Shown: positions 47,288 to 56,381, counted from the first letter of the stretch. The stretch is DNA of 64,000 nucleotides from Flavobacterium sp. CG_23.5 (GCF_017875765.1 NZ_JAGGNA010000001.1:2941001-3005000), one strand, 5' to 3'. Translations and numbers: made by a program. The notes: generated by a model from the letters alone, not told the origin.

Positions 47288-48340
47288 ATGATAGATTACT
47301 TAATAATTGGATCAGGTTTAGCAGGAATATCATTTGCAGAAACGGCTTTGCAAAATGACAAAACCATTTTTGTTTTAGACAATAATTCTCAAAATTCTTC
47401 CAAAATTGCCGGGGGACTTTACAACCCTGTTATTTTAAAACGCTTTAGCGAAGTATGGCAGGCTCAGGAACAATTGCTTTTGATGAATGAATTTTATACT
47501 AATTTAGAAGAAAAACTAAAATGTAAAGTTGATTTTAAAAAGCCGATTTTGAGGAAATTTTTCTCAATTGAAGAGCAAAATAATTGGTTCGCAGCTTCTG
47601 ATAAATTTGCATTAGCTCCTTTTTTATCTACTGAAATAATTTCGAAAAAGTATAAGGGAATTGATTCCCCGTATGGTTATGGTGAAGTACTGCAAACAGG
47701 TTATGTGGATACAGCATTGTTGCTGGAAAAGTACAAGGAATATCTTCTTGAGGAAAAGTTATTTCAGGAAGAATCATTTGATTATGATGCTTTACAGATA
47801 AGAAACGATAGTATTCGCTATAAAAATATTCAGGCAAGGCATGTTGTTTTTGCAGAAGGTTTTGGGATGCATGCTAATCCTTATTTTAAAAATTTGCCGT
47901 TGGACGGAACAAAAGGAGAGCTTTTTATTATAAAAGCGCCGGAATTAGAATTGGATGTAATCGTCAATACTAGTGTTTTTATTCTTCCTCTTGGAAATGA
48001 TTTGTTCAAAGTTGGTGCAACCTACAATTGGAAAGATAAAACAGATTTACCTACTGAAGAAGGAAAAACAGAATTAATCGAAAGAATAAAAGAAATTATC
48101 GCATGTGAATTTGAAATTGTAGCCCATTTTGCTGGAGTCCGGCCCACTGTCAAAGACAGAAGACCATTGGTGGGAACTCATCAAGATTACAAGACAGTAC
48201 ACCTACTTAATGGTTTGGGCACAAGAGGTGTTATGCTGGGACCTTCAATGGCCAAAGCTTTGTTTGAATTTATTGAATTTCAAAAACCTTTAGATATTGT
48301 GATTGATATAAAAAGGTTTTTAAATAAAGTCAAAAAATAA
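47288..48340 (+). CDS. FAD-dependent oxidoreductase (DAO family)
   Basis: A 350-residue flavoprotein with the dinucleotide-binding loop IIGSGLAGISFA at about 6-17, an AGGLYNPV motif near 41 and the C-terminal flavin motif GVRPTVKDRRPLVG and NGLGTRGVMLGPSMA. These features are those of the D-amino-acid oxidase/glycine oxidase group. The substrate is unknown. It stands behind the gldN terminator, so it is probably transcribed alone, and ends 2 bp from the stop of the convergent DUF983 gene. Confidence 0.85.
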   Translation: MIDYLIIGSGLAGISFAETALQNDKTIFVLDNNSQNSSKIAGGLYNPVILKRFSEVWQAQEQLLLMNEFYTNLEEKLKCKVDFKKPILRKFFSIEEQNNWFAASDKFALAPFLSTEIISKKYKGIDSPYGYGEVLQTGYVDTALLLEKYKEYLLEEKLFQEESFDYDALQIRNDSIRYKNIQARHVVFAEGFGMHANPYFKNLPLDGTKGELFIIKAPELELDVIVNTSVFILPLGNDLFKVGATYNWKDKTDLPTEEGKTELIERIKEIIACEFEIVAHFAGVRPTVKDRRPLVGTHQDYKTVHLLNGLGTRGVMLGPSMAKALFEFIEFQKPLDIVIDIKRFLNKVKK

Positions 48341-48342
48341 TA

Positions 48343-48726
48343 TTATTTCAAACCACTTTTAGGGTCATAAGAAACAAACATATTGATGTAAATATTCCTA
48401 GACCATCGTAACACAAAAGGGAATAAAACGATAAGGGAGACGATGATTGAGATAAATGCTACTTTAATGTCGGACTTAAAGATTACGTAGGAGATTATGA
48501 AAGCGGCAGTTCCAATGGCAACATTTAATCCGTAACTCACATACATTGCACCATAAAAAAACGAAGGTTCAATTTGATATTTAAAGCCACAATGGCTGCA
48601 ATTTTCATGCATTTTTAAAATCTTACTCAGATGTAACGGATTTTTATCCAAATACATACTCTCATTCTGACATTTAGGACAACTTCCTGTTAAAATACTA
48701 TTTAGTTTGGATCCTTTTTTTAACAT
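48343..48726 (-). CDS. DUF983 membrane protein
   Basis: A 127-residue protein with two CxxC zinc-ribbon-like pairs (GSCPKCQNES and ENCSHCGF) followed by two membrane helices (about 60-80 and 85-108). This is the DUF983 pattern. Its function is unknown. ATG at 48726 is preferred to a TTG two codons upstream. Convergent with the FAD oxidoreductase and divergent from the ABC-F gene. Confidence 0.85.
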   Translation of the reverse strand: MLKKGSKLNSILTGSCPKCQNESMYLDKNPLHLSKILKMHENCSHCGFKYQIEPSFFYGAMYVSYGLNVAIGTAAFIISYVIFKSDIKVAFISIIVSLIVLFPFVLRWSRNIYINMFVSYDPKSGLK

Positions 48727-48790
48727 TTGCAAAAATTTTTAACAAAGGTACAGTTTTTGAAACCCTACCGATGTAACATTATCACAAATT

Positions 48791-50698
48791 ATGCTCAATA
48801 TACACAATCTATCTGTTTCGTTTGGCGGTTCTTATTTATTTGAAGAAGTTACCTTTCGTTTAGGTGCTGGAGACCGTGTTGGTCTCGTAGGTAAAAACGG
48901 TGCTGGAAAATCCACCATGCTTAAAATTTTAGCAAAGGATTTTGCTCCTGACTCGGGAAGCATCGCTCAAGAGAAAGAAGTTCGAATGGGATTCTTGCGC
49001 CAAGATATTGATTTTGAGCAAGGAAGGACCGTTCTTGAAGAAGCGTATGAAGCTTTTACAGATATTAAAATTGTAGAAAAAAAACTGGCAGAAATCAACC
49101 ATTTGCTTGTGACCCGTACTGATTATGAAAGTGAGGAATACAGCCAAATAATTGAAGATTTATCCGACTACACACATCGTTTTGAATTATTAGGTGGGTA
49201 TAATTATGTTGGCGACACAGAGAAGATTCTTTTGGGATTGGGGTTTAAAAGAGAGGTGTTCAACAATCAAACGGAGACATTTTCTGGAGGTTGGAGAATG
49301 CGAATTGAATTAGCCAAATTATTATTGCAGGCCAATGACGTTTTGTTGCTGGATGAGCCTACGAATCACCTGGATATCGAGAGTATCATTTGGTTAGAAA
49401 GTTTCTTGCGCAATTATCCCGGAGTTGTGGTGATCGTTTCTCACGATAAAATGTTTTTGGATAATGTGACCAATAGAACTATCGAAATTTCACTTGGTAA
49501 AGCGTACGATTTCAATAAACCATATTCTGAATATTTAGAATTACGTCATGAAATTCGCGAAAAACAATTGGCAACACAAAAAAACCAAGCCAAAAAAATT
49601 GAAGAAACCGAGAAATTAATCGAGAAATTCCGCGCCAAAGCTTCCAAAGCTTCCATGGCACAATCGATGATTAAGAAACTCGATAAAATAGAGCGCATTG
49701 AAGTTGATGAAGATGATAATTCAGTAATGAACATCACTTTTCCTGTTTCAAAAGAGCCGGGTAGAGTAGTGGTCGAAGCCGAAAATGTGACTAAAAGCTA
49801 CGGTGACAAAACCATCTTGAAAGACATTAATCTATTAGTGGAACGTGGAAGCAAAATTGCTTTCGTGGGACAAAATGGACAAGGAAAATCAACGTTTATA
49901 AAAGCAATTGTTGACGAATTTGAATACCAAGGAAGCATAAAACTGGGTCATAATGTACAATTGGGGTATTTTGCACAAAATCAAGCCGAATATTTAGACG
50001 GTGAAATTACGTTGTTACAAACGATGGAGGATGCAGCTGCCGATACCAATCGCTCTAAAGTACGCGATATGCTAGGTTCATTCTTATTTCGTGGCGATGA
50101 TGTAGAGAAAAAAGTAAAAGTCCTTTCTGGGGGCGAAAGAAACCGTTTGGCGCTATGTAAATTGCTTTTGCAGCCCATAAATGTTTTGTTGATGGATGAG
50201 CCAACCAATCACTTGGACATTAAATCCAAAAATGTTTTGAAAGCCGCTTTACAAAAATTTGGCGGAACTTTACTGTTGGTTTCTCACGATAGAGATTTCT
50301 TGCAAGGCATGTCAAATTTGGTGTATGAATTCAAAGATCAAAAAATAAAAGAATATTTAGGCGATATCAATTATTTCTTGGAACAACGCAATATGGAAAA
50401 TATGCGTGAAGTCGAGAAAAAGGATGCACTAAAAGCTTCGGCGCCAAAAGAAAGCAACAAAGCTTCCTACGAAGATCAGAAAAAAGGGAAATCACTGCAA
50501 AATAAGTTGAGTAAAGTCGAAAGCCAAATCAAACAATTGGAAAAAGACATTCAAAACGATGATAAAATGCTGGCTTCAAACTATGATAAAAATATTGAAG
50601 ACGCTAAATTTTTCATGGCTTACAACAAGAAAAAAGCAGAATTAGATAAATTATTGTTGGAATGGGAATTGGTTCAGGAAGAAATTGATAATTTGTAG
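48791..50698 (+). CDS. ABC-F family ATPase
   Basis: A 635-residue soluble protein with two ATP-binding cassettes and no membrane helices. Cassette 1: Walker A GKNGAGKST near residue 34, signature FSGGWRMR, Walker B LLLDEPTNHLD. Cassette 2: GQNGQGKST near 358, LSGGERNR and LLMDEPTNHLD. A linker (about 245-325) between the cassettes is helical and charged, and the C-terminus (about 555-635) is a coiled coil like that of Uup. ABC-F proteins act on ribosomes or, for Uup, on DNA intermediates; the Uup-like C-terminus favours that subgroup. Confidence 0.9.
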   Translation: MLNIHNLSVSFGGSYLFEEVTFRLGAGDRVGLVGKNGAGKSTMLKILAKDFAPDSGSIAQEKEVRMGFLRQDIDFEQGRTVLEEAYEAFTDIKIVEKKLAEINHLLVTRTDYESEEYSQIIEDLSDYTHRFELLGGYNYVGDTEKILLGLGFKREVFNNQTETFSGGWRMRIELAKLLLQANDVLLLDEPTNHLDIESIIWLESFLRNYPGVVVIVSHDKMFLDNVTNRTIEISLGKAYDFNKPYSEYLELRHEIREKQLATQKNQAKKIEETEKLIEKFRAKASKASMAQSMIKKLDKIERIEVDEDDNSVMNITFPVSKEPGRVVVEAENVTKSYGDKTILKDINLLVERGSKIAFVGQNGQGKSTFIKAIVDEFEYQGSIKLGHNVQLGYFAQNQAEYLDGEITLLQTMEDAAADTNRSKVRDMLGSFLFRGDDVEKKVKVLSGGERNRLALCKLLLQPINVLLMDEPTNHLDIKSKNVLKAALQKFGGTLLLVSHDRDFLQGMSNLVYEFKDQKIKEYLGDINYFLEQRNMENMREVEKKDALKASAPKESNKASYEDQKKGKSLQNKLSKVESQIKQLEKDIQNDDKMLASNYDKNIEDAKFFMAYNKKKAELDKLLLEWELVQEEIDNL

Positions 50699-50700
50699 CC

Positions 50701-50838
50701 AATCCAGCTTTACGTTTCAATCTTTCAAAGAAAAAACTTTTTTTGTTAGACCTTGCAGGAGCTCCCTCCGGTCGCTCTGCAAAATCAGCAAAAAATAGTT
50801 TTTTTCTTAAAAGGATTTCCACTTCAATCCGGGCTAAA
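50701..50838 (-). repeat. Dispersed intergenic repeat, copy 3
   Basis: On the minus strand: AGCCCGGATTGAAGTGGAAA with the core ending ATCC (50813-50830), then middle block GAGCGACCGGAGGGAGCTC (50759-50777), then AAACGTAAAGCTGGATT (50701-50717). This is the clearest copy. It fills the convergent gap between the ABC-F and App1 genes. A minus-strand frame of 80 codons through it is not believed to be a gene. Confidence 0.7.
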
Positions 50839-50865
50839 AAAAAATCGGAATACACAAGATTTTCT

Positions 50866-51831
50866 TTAAATCAATCCCATCATTTCTGAGTGGGCAATGG
50901 CTTCTTTGCTATTTTTGAAATAACAAACCGATACTTGCAAACTCTCCAGATTTTTCAATACAGTCTCTACTTTTTCTTTTTTATATTCTCCAGTTTGTCT
51001 AATATAAACTGCTTTTACGGTGACTGGAAATATTTTACAAATAGCTTCGTATAAAAAAGGATCATGTTGCGAATCATCACCCAACAACACATATTCCAAA
51101 TTTGGATAAAATTCCAGAATGTGTTTGATCTTGTCAAACTTATGATTATGGTTGCCTCTTCCAGTCATAAAGAAATCAGTAAGACTAGTTTTAATATCCT
51201 TCAATAATAATACAGCCCTTGGCAATTGATGAATTTCCGTAAATTTCACAATAAAGCGGTACAGATTCCATTCGCTACTTGAAACATAAAAAAAGGCATT
51301 TTGTTCCTCTTTGTTATTTCTTCCGGCTGAACTCAATGCTTGGTAATGAGGGACAACATCTTCAAAAACTTTTCTCTTATCAATATTTTTAAATAATAAA
51401 ATATATAATTTCATCAATGGATTTTCAGTATTCGACACTAAAAAGGTATCGTCAATATCAGATATAATTCCTAAATTTCCTTTATTTGGACGGATGTAAC
51501 TTTCTGTTGTTACTATTGTTTCGTTTTTGTAAATAATACTTACTGAATAATCGATCCAGCCATATTTAGTGAATTGGTCTAACGGCACACAAAATTTGAA
51601 ATAGCCGTCATTCAAAGTTTTAGTATGGATCTTCACATTGTTGTGCTCTAAATAAACATCAGCGTTTGCTTGTGTTTTAACTCTAAATAGCCGGATTACG
51701 GAGGCGGCATTTTTAAAATTTTTTTTCTGAAAATTATAATCTTTTGCACTCGTTGGTCTAAAAACATGTCCCATTACAATTAATTCCTGCTCGTTTGCAT
51801 ACCCGCGATATAATTTTAAAATTGGCTTCAT
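50866..51831 (-). CDS. App1 family phosphatase (DUF2183)
   Basis: A 321-residue protein with the App1/DUF2183 catalytic motif SDIDDTFLVSN near residue 145 (a haloacid-dehalogenase-type DxDxT) and the later GDDSQHDPFLY near 252. Yeast App1 is a phosphatidate phosphatase; bacterial members are presumed to be lipid phosphatases. The N-terminal 130 residues form a beta-rich domain with the motif GHVFRPT. No signal peptide. Divergent from the lipid kinase gene, which suggests a shared lipid-related role, though this is only context. Confidence 0.85.
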   Translation of the reverse strand: MKPILKLYRGYANEQELIVMGHVFRPTSAKDYNFQKKNFKNAASVIRLFRVKTQANADVYLEHNNVKIHTKTLNDGYFKFCVPLDQFTKYGWIDYSVSIIYKNETIVTTESYIRPNKGNLGIISDIDDTFLVSNTENPLMKLYILLFKNIDKRKVFEDVVPHYQALSSAGRNNKEEQNAFFYVSSSEWNLYRFIVKFTEIHQLPRAVLLLKDIKTSLTDFFMTGRGNHNHKFDKIKHILEFYPNLEYVLLGDDSQHDPFLYEAICKIFPVTVKAVYIRQTGEYKKEKVETVLKNLESLQVSVCYFKNSKEAIAHSEMMGLI

Positions 51832-51837
51832 TTATTG

Positions 51838-51845
51838 TACTTTTG
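51838..51845 (+). promoter_or_regulatory. -7 box of the lipid kinase gene
   Basis: TACTTTTG, an exact TAnnTTTG match, 48 bp before the TTG start. Confidence 0.4.
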
Positions 51846-51893
51846 ATAAGTATTGTAAATTAAATGTTTTTAACCAATAAATGTAGCTAAATT

Positions 51894-52763
51894 TTGAGAA
51901 AGAATATCATAATGATTGTAAATCCTATTTCAGGAGATTTGGATAAATCAGAACTGACTGATGCTGCATTTTCTTTTGCGGAGAAAGAAAATCTTAATCT
52001 TGTGATTTACAATACTTCGGGAGTAAACGATATTATCAACATTCAGGCGCTTTATCTAAGTTATAAACCAGAAAGAATTATTGTTGCTGGTGGTGATGGA
52101 ACTATTAAAATGGTCTCGGAGGCAATGCAAAAAGAGGACGTGATATTAGGGATTTTGCCTGCGGGTTCTGCCAATGGTCTAGCTGTAGATTTAGATTTGA
52201 TGTTAACTCCTGAAGAAAATCTTCAAATTGCATTTCAAAATGATTATATGGAAATAGATGTAATTACTATAAATGATAAAATTAGTTTGCATTTGAGTGA
52301 TTTAGGTCTTAATGCAGAACTTGTTAAAAACTATGAAAATGCGACAATTCGTGGGAAATGGGGTTATGCTTTGCAAGCCGTAAACACGTTAATTGATTTC
52401 GAGGGACCTTTTACCGCAACAATAACTGCCAATGATGAAACTATAAATTGTGTTGCACGAATGATCGTAATTGCCAATTCTAAAAAATATGGTACCGGAG
52501 TCGTGATTAATCCTGACGGAGAAATGAATGATGGAAAATTTGAATTAGTAATTTTGAAAAATTTAGATCTTTATGTTTTTGGGCAAATCGTAACAGGAAA
52601 TATGCCAATTGAATCTAATGATGTTGAAATAATATCAACAAATCAAGCATTTATAAAAACTAATTTCCCGGTAAGTTTTCAAATGGATGGCGAATATTGT
52701 GGTACAGAAACAGAATACAATGTTGAGATTTTACACAAACAGATGAAAGTAGCAATACCGTAA
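51894..52763 (+). CDS. Diacylglycerol/sphingosine kinase-like protein
   Basis: A 289-residue protein of the DAGK catalytic family. The nucleotide-binding GGDGTIKMVSEAM is near residue 66, preceded by IVNPISGD at the N-terminus and followed by LGILPAGSANGLAVDL near 91. Members phosphorylate diacylglycerol, sphingoid bases or related lipids; Bacteroidota make sphingolipids, but this alone does not tell the substrate. The start is TTG at 51894; an ATG at 51912 would remove the conserved first strand. It ends 14 bp from the convergent GNAT gene. Confidence 0.87.
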   Translation: MRKNIIMIVNPISGDLDKSELTDAAFSFAEKENLNLVIYNTSGVNDIINIQALYLSYKPERIIVAGGDGTIKMVSEAMQKEDVILGILPAGSANGLAVDLDLMLTPEENLQIAFQNDYMEIDVITINDKISLHLSDLGLNAELVKNYENATIRGKWGYALQAVNTLIDFEGPFTATITANDETINCVARMIVIANSKKYGTGVVINPDGEMNDGKFELVILKNLDLYVFGQIVTGNMPIESNDVEIISTNQAFIKTNFPVSFQMDGEYCGTETEYNVEILHKQMKVAIP

Positions 52764-52777
52764 TTTGTTATTTGAAA

Positions 52778-53926
52778 TTATTTAAACGGATTTCGTTCCT
52801 GCCAAATGGTTTCGGGTTCTAAATATTTGAAAAATTTAGGCATATAAGAATTAATCAATGCATTACTATGTTCTATAAATCCAAACATTTTTACTGGTTT
52901 TGCACCTACTGAGCTCTTTATTTCAAGAGCAGTTCTGGCGAAAACAATTTCCTTAAAACCTTTGTTGATTGAATAGGCAATCATGTCATACAGCATATTT
53001 AAATACAACATTTTTTCACGTTGAATGCTTTCGTCATAACCCAAAAAATAAGTATCCATTACTTCACCATTTTTGATTAAAGTATTGAATCCTATCAATT
53101 TGCCGTCGATAAAATACCCATAAAAAAGAATCTTGTCTTTAAAAATTTCCTTGAAGGTTCTAAAGTGATTCTTTGGAAGGAAAAAAGTATTAAATGGAGC
53201 ATTTTTTGCCACATGAAAATACAAATCGTAAATAGTTTCTTCGTATTTGATGATGTCTTCTAAATGCAACTTTCTTTTTTCAATCACATCCGCTTTTTTT
53301 CGAGCTCTTTTGAATTGATCTCTATATTTTTTTGAAAGTGAGTCTATATAGTCTTGTTCTGATTTCCAATTTTCATTTATGGTAAATACCATGTTGGGCT
53401 GCGTAGAAAATTGATAATTATTTTTGAACTCTGAAATTTCAAAGTTTTTAATTTCCTCTTCATCAAAATCTTTAAACGAAGTGATATGTATTTTTTTGCC
53501 TTTGGATCTAAATAATTCATTTAACGCTAAAGAAGCTGTTTTCAATGTTCTAATAGCTTCCTTTTTATCAATTTCATCGGAAAAAGCAAAAGCATTTTGT
53601 CCAGTCAGCATATTATTTCCAATCAATAAAACATTGGAAGAGAAATTTTTGAAAGCAAAATTTCTTATTGCGGTTTTAATGCACTTATCACGTTCACCAA
53701 AAGATTCTAGTTTGTTCAAATCTAAAAATTGAGAAACAGCAATGCCTGCTAAAAGATCATTTTTGAAAATCCCTATAAAATGACAAATCATATTTTCCGG
53801 AGAAGATTTTTCTAATACTTGGAGATATTTTTTGGATAAAAAAATAGTTGATGTAGCTAGATCATCCCAGTTTGTTGGAAGTTCAGCTGTTGAGGCGTAA
53901 ATTTTATAGGAAAAAGATGGATTCAA
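52778..53926 (-). CDS. GNAT/FemX-like acyltransferase family protein
   Basis: A 382-residue soluble protein. The C-terminal half resembles the double-GNAT fold of peptidogalycan/FemAB-like proteins: SKKYRDQFKRARKK near residue 200, YGYFIDGKLIGFNTLI near 270, and DTYFLGYD...LYLNMLYDMIAYSINKGFKEI. The N-terminal half resembles a divergent first GNAT domain. Substrate unknown; such proteins can add amino acids to cell-wall or lipid precursors. No neighbour clarifies the role. Confidence 0.72.
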   Translation of the reverse strand: MNPSFSYKIYASTAELPTNWDDLATSTIFLSKKYLQVLEKSSPENMICHFIGIFKNDLLAGIAVSQFLDLNKLESFGERDKCIKTAIRNFAFKNFSSNVLLIGNNMLTGQNAFAFSDEIDKKEAIRTLKTASLALNELFRSKGKKIHITSFKDFDEEEIKNFEISEFKNNYQFSTQPNMVFTINENWKSEQDYIDSLSKKYRDQFKRARKKADVIEKRKLHLEDIIKYEETIYDLYFHVAKNAPFNTFFLPKNHFRTFKEIFKDKILFYGYFIDGKLIGFNTLIKNGEVMDTYFLGYDESIQREKMLYLNMLYDMIAYSINKGFKEIVFARTALEIKSSVGAKPVKMFGFIEHSNALINSYMPKFFKYLEPETIWQERNPFK

Positions 53927-54020
53927 ATTGAATTTTAATATTTTTCAAATTTAGTTAATTAAGTTAAAGTATTTTTATATGATTTGAAATTAACTAACTT
54001 TAACTACTAAATAGAAAATT

Positions 54021-54299
54021 ATGAAAAAGTATACTGATGAAGAAATTCAATCCCAACTAAAAGACTTGAAAGAGTGGGAATTTATTGATAATGCGATTGA
54101 AAGGAAATTTAAATTTTCGGATTTCACGCAAGCGTTGGGGTTTATAGTTCAAGTAGGATTGATGGCCGAGAAAAGAAATCATCATCCGGAACTTTTCAAC
54201 GTATATAATAAGGTTAACATCCGATTGAATACACATGATGCTAACGGAGTTACGGAAAAAGATTTTGACTTGGCAAAAGCTATCGATCTAATTAAATAA
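54021..54299 (+). CDS. 4a-hydroxytetrahydrobiopterin dehydratase
   Basis: A 92-residue pterin-4a-carbinolamine dehydratase (PhhB/PCD type), which regenerates the pterin cofactor of aromatic amino acid hydroxylases. The family motif is visible: KRNHHPEL near 53-60 followed by NKVNIRLNTHDANGVTEKDFDLA. Length is standard. No phenylalanine hydroxylase gene is in the window. Ends at a bidirectional terminator. Confidence 0.92.
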   Translation: MKKYTDEEIQSQLKDLKEWEFIDNAIERKFKFSDFTQALGFIVQVGLMAEKRNHHPELFNVYNKVNIRLNTHDANGVTEKDFDLAKAIDLIK

Positions 54300-54300
54300 A

Positions 54301-54340
54301 AAAAACTCGTCTTATTTTAAAAATAAGTCGAGTTTTTTTT
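54301..54340. terminator. Bidirectional terminator
   Basis: AAAACTCG and CGAGTTTT, with CTTATTTT/AAAATAAG inside (one T-T mismatch), form a long stem with A and T runs at its ends. It lies between the convergent PCD and DUF1761 genes. Confidence 0.88.
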
Positions 54341-54355
54341 GAAAATATTTTATTG

Positions 54356-54838
54356 TTATTTCCATGCACAAATAATTCCGCCCATAATCATAAAACATAC
54401 AATCCAGAAGCCACCGTTTACTAAAGTGTATTTAAAACTTTTTCTTTCAAACAATGCATTGGTTCCTATTATCGGCAATGCTAAAAATAATCCAGCCATA
54501 AATCCGTGTAAGGCACCATGTTTGAAGGTTCTAAATGCCATTCCGTAATCTGCCATAAAAGCGACGTAGGATGGTTTAGCTATGCTGGCATCTCCGCCAA
54601 CCATGCCTAAAGCACCTGTTTGATGGATTGTGAAGTATTGAAGAATGACACTGATGAGAAAGGCGTATAGGAAGGAAGCACTAAATATTATTAGCATATT
54701 TCCTCCTTTCATCTTTTCTTCTGTCGTTCCTGATTCTTTCATCCAGATAGTTCCAAAAACTTTTGGGTTGTACCAAATAAATCCAACAACAAGTGTTGAA
54801 AATGCCGCAACTAATAGTGCTAGAAAATTCATTTCCAT
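54356..54838 (-). CDS. DUF1761 membrane protein
   Basis: A 160-residue protein with four membrane helices. The N-terminal FIWYNPKVFGTIWMKESG and the central alanine/glycine-rich helices match DUF1761, whose function is unknown. The ATG at 54838 is chosen; an in-frame upstream start would add 13 residues before the first helix. Single gene, convergent with PCD. Confidence 0.85.
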   Translation of the reverse strand: MEMNFLALLVAAFSTLVVGFIWYNPKVFGTIWMKESGTTEEKMKGGNMLIIFSASFLYAFLISVILQYFTIHQTGALGMVGGDASIAKPSYVAFMADYGMAFRTFKHGALHGFMAGLFLALPIIGTNALFERKSFKYTLVNGGFWIVCFMIMGGIICAWK

Positions 54839-54955
54839 AAAATAATTTTTTAGAGGTTGATAAATCAAATTTAACAATTAATTACTAACCTCATTTAATT
54901 ATTTTTTTGTAGGAAATATACGTTTTGAATTTAAATTTAGATGTATTTCGTCGAT

Positions 54956-54963
54956 TATATTTG
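54956..54963 (+). promoter_or_regulatory. -7 box of the LRR gene
   Basis: TATATTTG, an exact TAnnTTTG match, 55 bp before the ATG at 55019 and upstream of the GTG at 54995. Confidence 0.45.
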
Positions 54964-55018
54964 CCGATGAAGTAAATTGAGTGTAAATTTATAAGTGCCA
55001 AAAGTAATATTTCAATTT

Positions 55019-55873
55019 ATGAAAAATTTATCTACTCTGTTTTTAACTGTTTTGTTTTCCTTTTCGATGTTTGCGAATGTTTCTGTTACTGAGAGAGATG
55101 CATTAGTGAAGTTGTATGAAAAAACAAATGGAAATCAGTGGATTACAAAATGGGATTTGACAAAACCCGTATCTAGTTGGTATGGAGTTACATTACAAGA
55201 TGAAAAAGTAGTTTCAATAAATTTAGCAAATAATAATTTAGTTGGAGAAATCCCAAATGACATTGTGAATTTAGTGAATTTAGAAGAATTGGATTTGCAT
55301 AAAAATCATATCTCTGGTACGGTTCCTTCGTTAGTTGGGAATTTAAAAAATCTTACCACATTAAATATCTCGTTTAATAATTTGTCAGGAACAATTCCAG
55401 AATCCGTTTGTGAAATATATAAATTAAAGCAATTAGAGCTTTACATGAATGATCTTTCCGGAGAATTGCCACAGCAAATCGGGAATTTGAAAAACTTAGA
55501 AATACTTTCTTTATTTAATAATGGATTAACGGGGCAAATACCAAGTTCACTTTATAATGTGAAGTCATTGAAGGTATTACTTTTAAATAGCAATAAACTG
55601 ATTGGAGAATTGGGCCATGAAGTGGCAAATTTAAAATCTCTTGAAAACCTTAGTTTGTTTGATAATAAAATGAATGGGGAAGTTCCAGTTGAGTTAGAAA
55701 AGCTGAATAATCTGAAAGAAATGAATATTTCTTATAATATGTTTAATGGACTAGTTTCTAAAAGCTTGGTCCTATTAGATACATTAAATATGACGATGTT
55801 AAATGATAAAGGAATTACTGTTTTATTAGATGTAAATGATAGTGAAAATAAAGCTATCGTTTCTGAAGATTAA
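55019..55873 (+). CDS. Exported leucine-rich-repeat protein, plant-type repeats
   Basis: A 284-residue protein with a signal peptide (about 1-20, SMFAN), a capping region like that of plant LRR proteins (ERDALVKLYEKTNG...WYGVTL), and about seven repeats of 23-24 residues. The repeats follow LxxLxxLxLxxNxLxGxIPxx, for example LEELDLHKNHISGTVPS and LTTLNISFNNLSGTIPE. The last 30 residues carry no obvious T9SS sorting domain. Such proteins bind other proteins or glycans at the surface. Start at 55019 because the upstream GTG adds residues before the signal peptide. Confidence 0.85.
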   Translation: MKNLSTLFLTVLFSFSMFANVSVTERDALVKLYEKTNGNQWITKWDLTKPVSSWYGVTLQDEKVVSINLANNNLVGEIPNDIVNLVNLEELDLHKNHISGTVPSLVGNLKNLTTLNISFNNLSGTIPESVCEIYKLKQLELYMNDLSGELPQQIGNLKNLEILSLFNNGLTGQIPSSLYNVKSLKVLLLNSNKLIGELGHEVANLKSLENLSLFDNKMNGEVPVELEKLNNLKEMNISYNMFNGLVSKSLVLLDTLNMTMLNDKGITVLLDVNDSENKAIVSED

Positions 55874-55960
55874 CATAAGCTGAAAATACCCTGTTTAATT
55901 GTAATTAGTTTTAATAATTTTAGTTTTTTTTAAGTAAGTTTTAATTAATTTAGTTGTTTG

Positions 55961-55996
55961 AAGCCTGTAAAGTTTACTTTACAGGCTTTTTTTTGG
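55961..55996 (+). terminator. Terminator of the LRR gene
   Basis: AAGCCTGTAAAG and CTTTACAGGCTT form a perfect 12-bp stem with loop TTTA, followed by a T run. The 87 bp between the stop and this hairpin hold nothing notable. Confidence 0.92.
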
Positions 55997-56077
55997 ATAA
56001 TAAAACAACTACTATTTTTACAGCACTTTGCTTAATTACAAGTTTTGGAAAGCATATAAATTATATGATATAATCAA

Positions 56078-56105
56078 AAAAGCCTCAGATTTCTCTGAAG
56101 CTTTG
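56078..56105 (-). terminator. Terminator of the tandem tRNA-Met genes
   Basis: AAGCCTCAGA pairs with TCTGAAGCTT (one C-A mismatch) around TTTC. On the minus strand it is followed by a T run (TTTTTTGATT), just after tRNA copy 1. Confidence 0.75.
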
Positions 56106-56111
56106 TCTTAG

Positions 56112-56184
56112 TAGCGGGAACAGGACTCGAACCTGTGACCTTCGGGTTATGAGCCCGACGAGCTGCCTACTGCTCTATCCCGCG
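56112..56184 (-). tRNA. Initiator tRNA-fMet (CAT), copy 1
   Basis: Cloverleaf: acceptor CGCGGGA/TCCCGCT with C1-T72 unpaired, D stem GAGC/GCTC with an A11-T24 pair, anticodon stem TCGGG/CCCGA around CTCATAA (anticodon CAT), T stem ACAGG/CCTGT. The 1-72 mismatch and three G-C pairs below the anticodon loop mark an initiator. CCA is not encoded. Confidence 0.95.
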
Positions 56185-56218
56185 ATGTGCGTTTTGTAAT
56201 CTCAATAAGGCTACTTAG

Positions 56219-56291
56219 TAGCGGGAACAGGACTCGAACCTGTGACCTTCGGGTTATGAGCCCGACGAGCTGCCTACTGCTCTATCCCGCG
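56219..56291 (-). tRNA. Initiator tRNA-fMet (CAT), copy 2
   Basis: Identical over all 73 bases to the copy at 56112-56184, from which it is separated by 34 bp. Transcribed first on the minus strand. Same initiator hallmarks. Confidence 0.95.
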
Positions 56292-56381
56292 TTGTTTCGG
56301 GTGCAAATGTACAACTAAATTTAAGAAACCCAAACATAAATTTAATAAAATGTTTTATTTCATCTATTGACTTGATATAAC

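Noticed and set aside
50613..50855. Minus-strand frame of 80 codons
   Set aside because: It is a translation of the dispersed repeat plus the antisense 3' end of the ABC-F gene.
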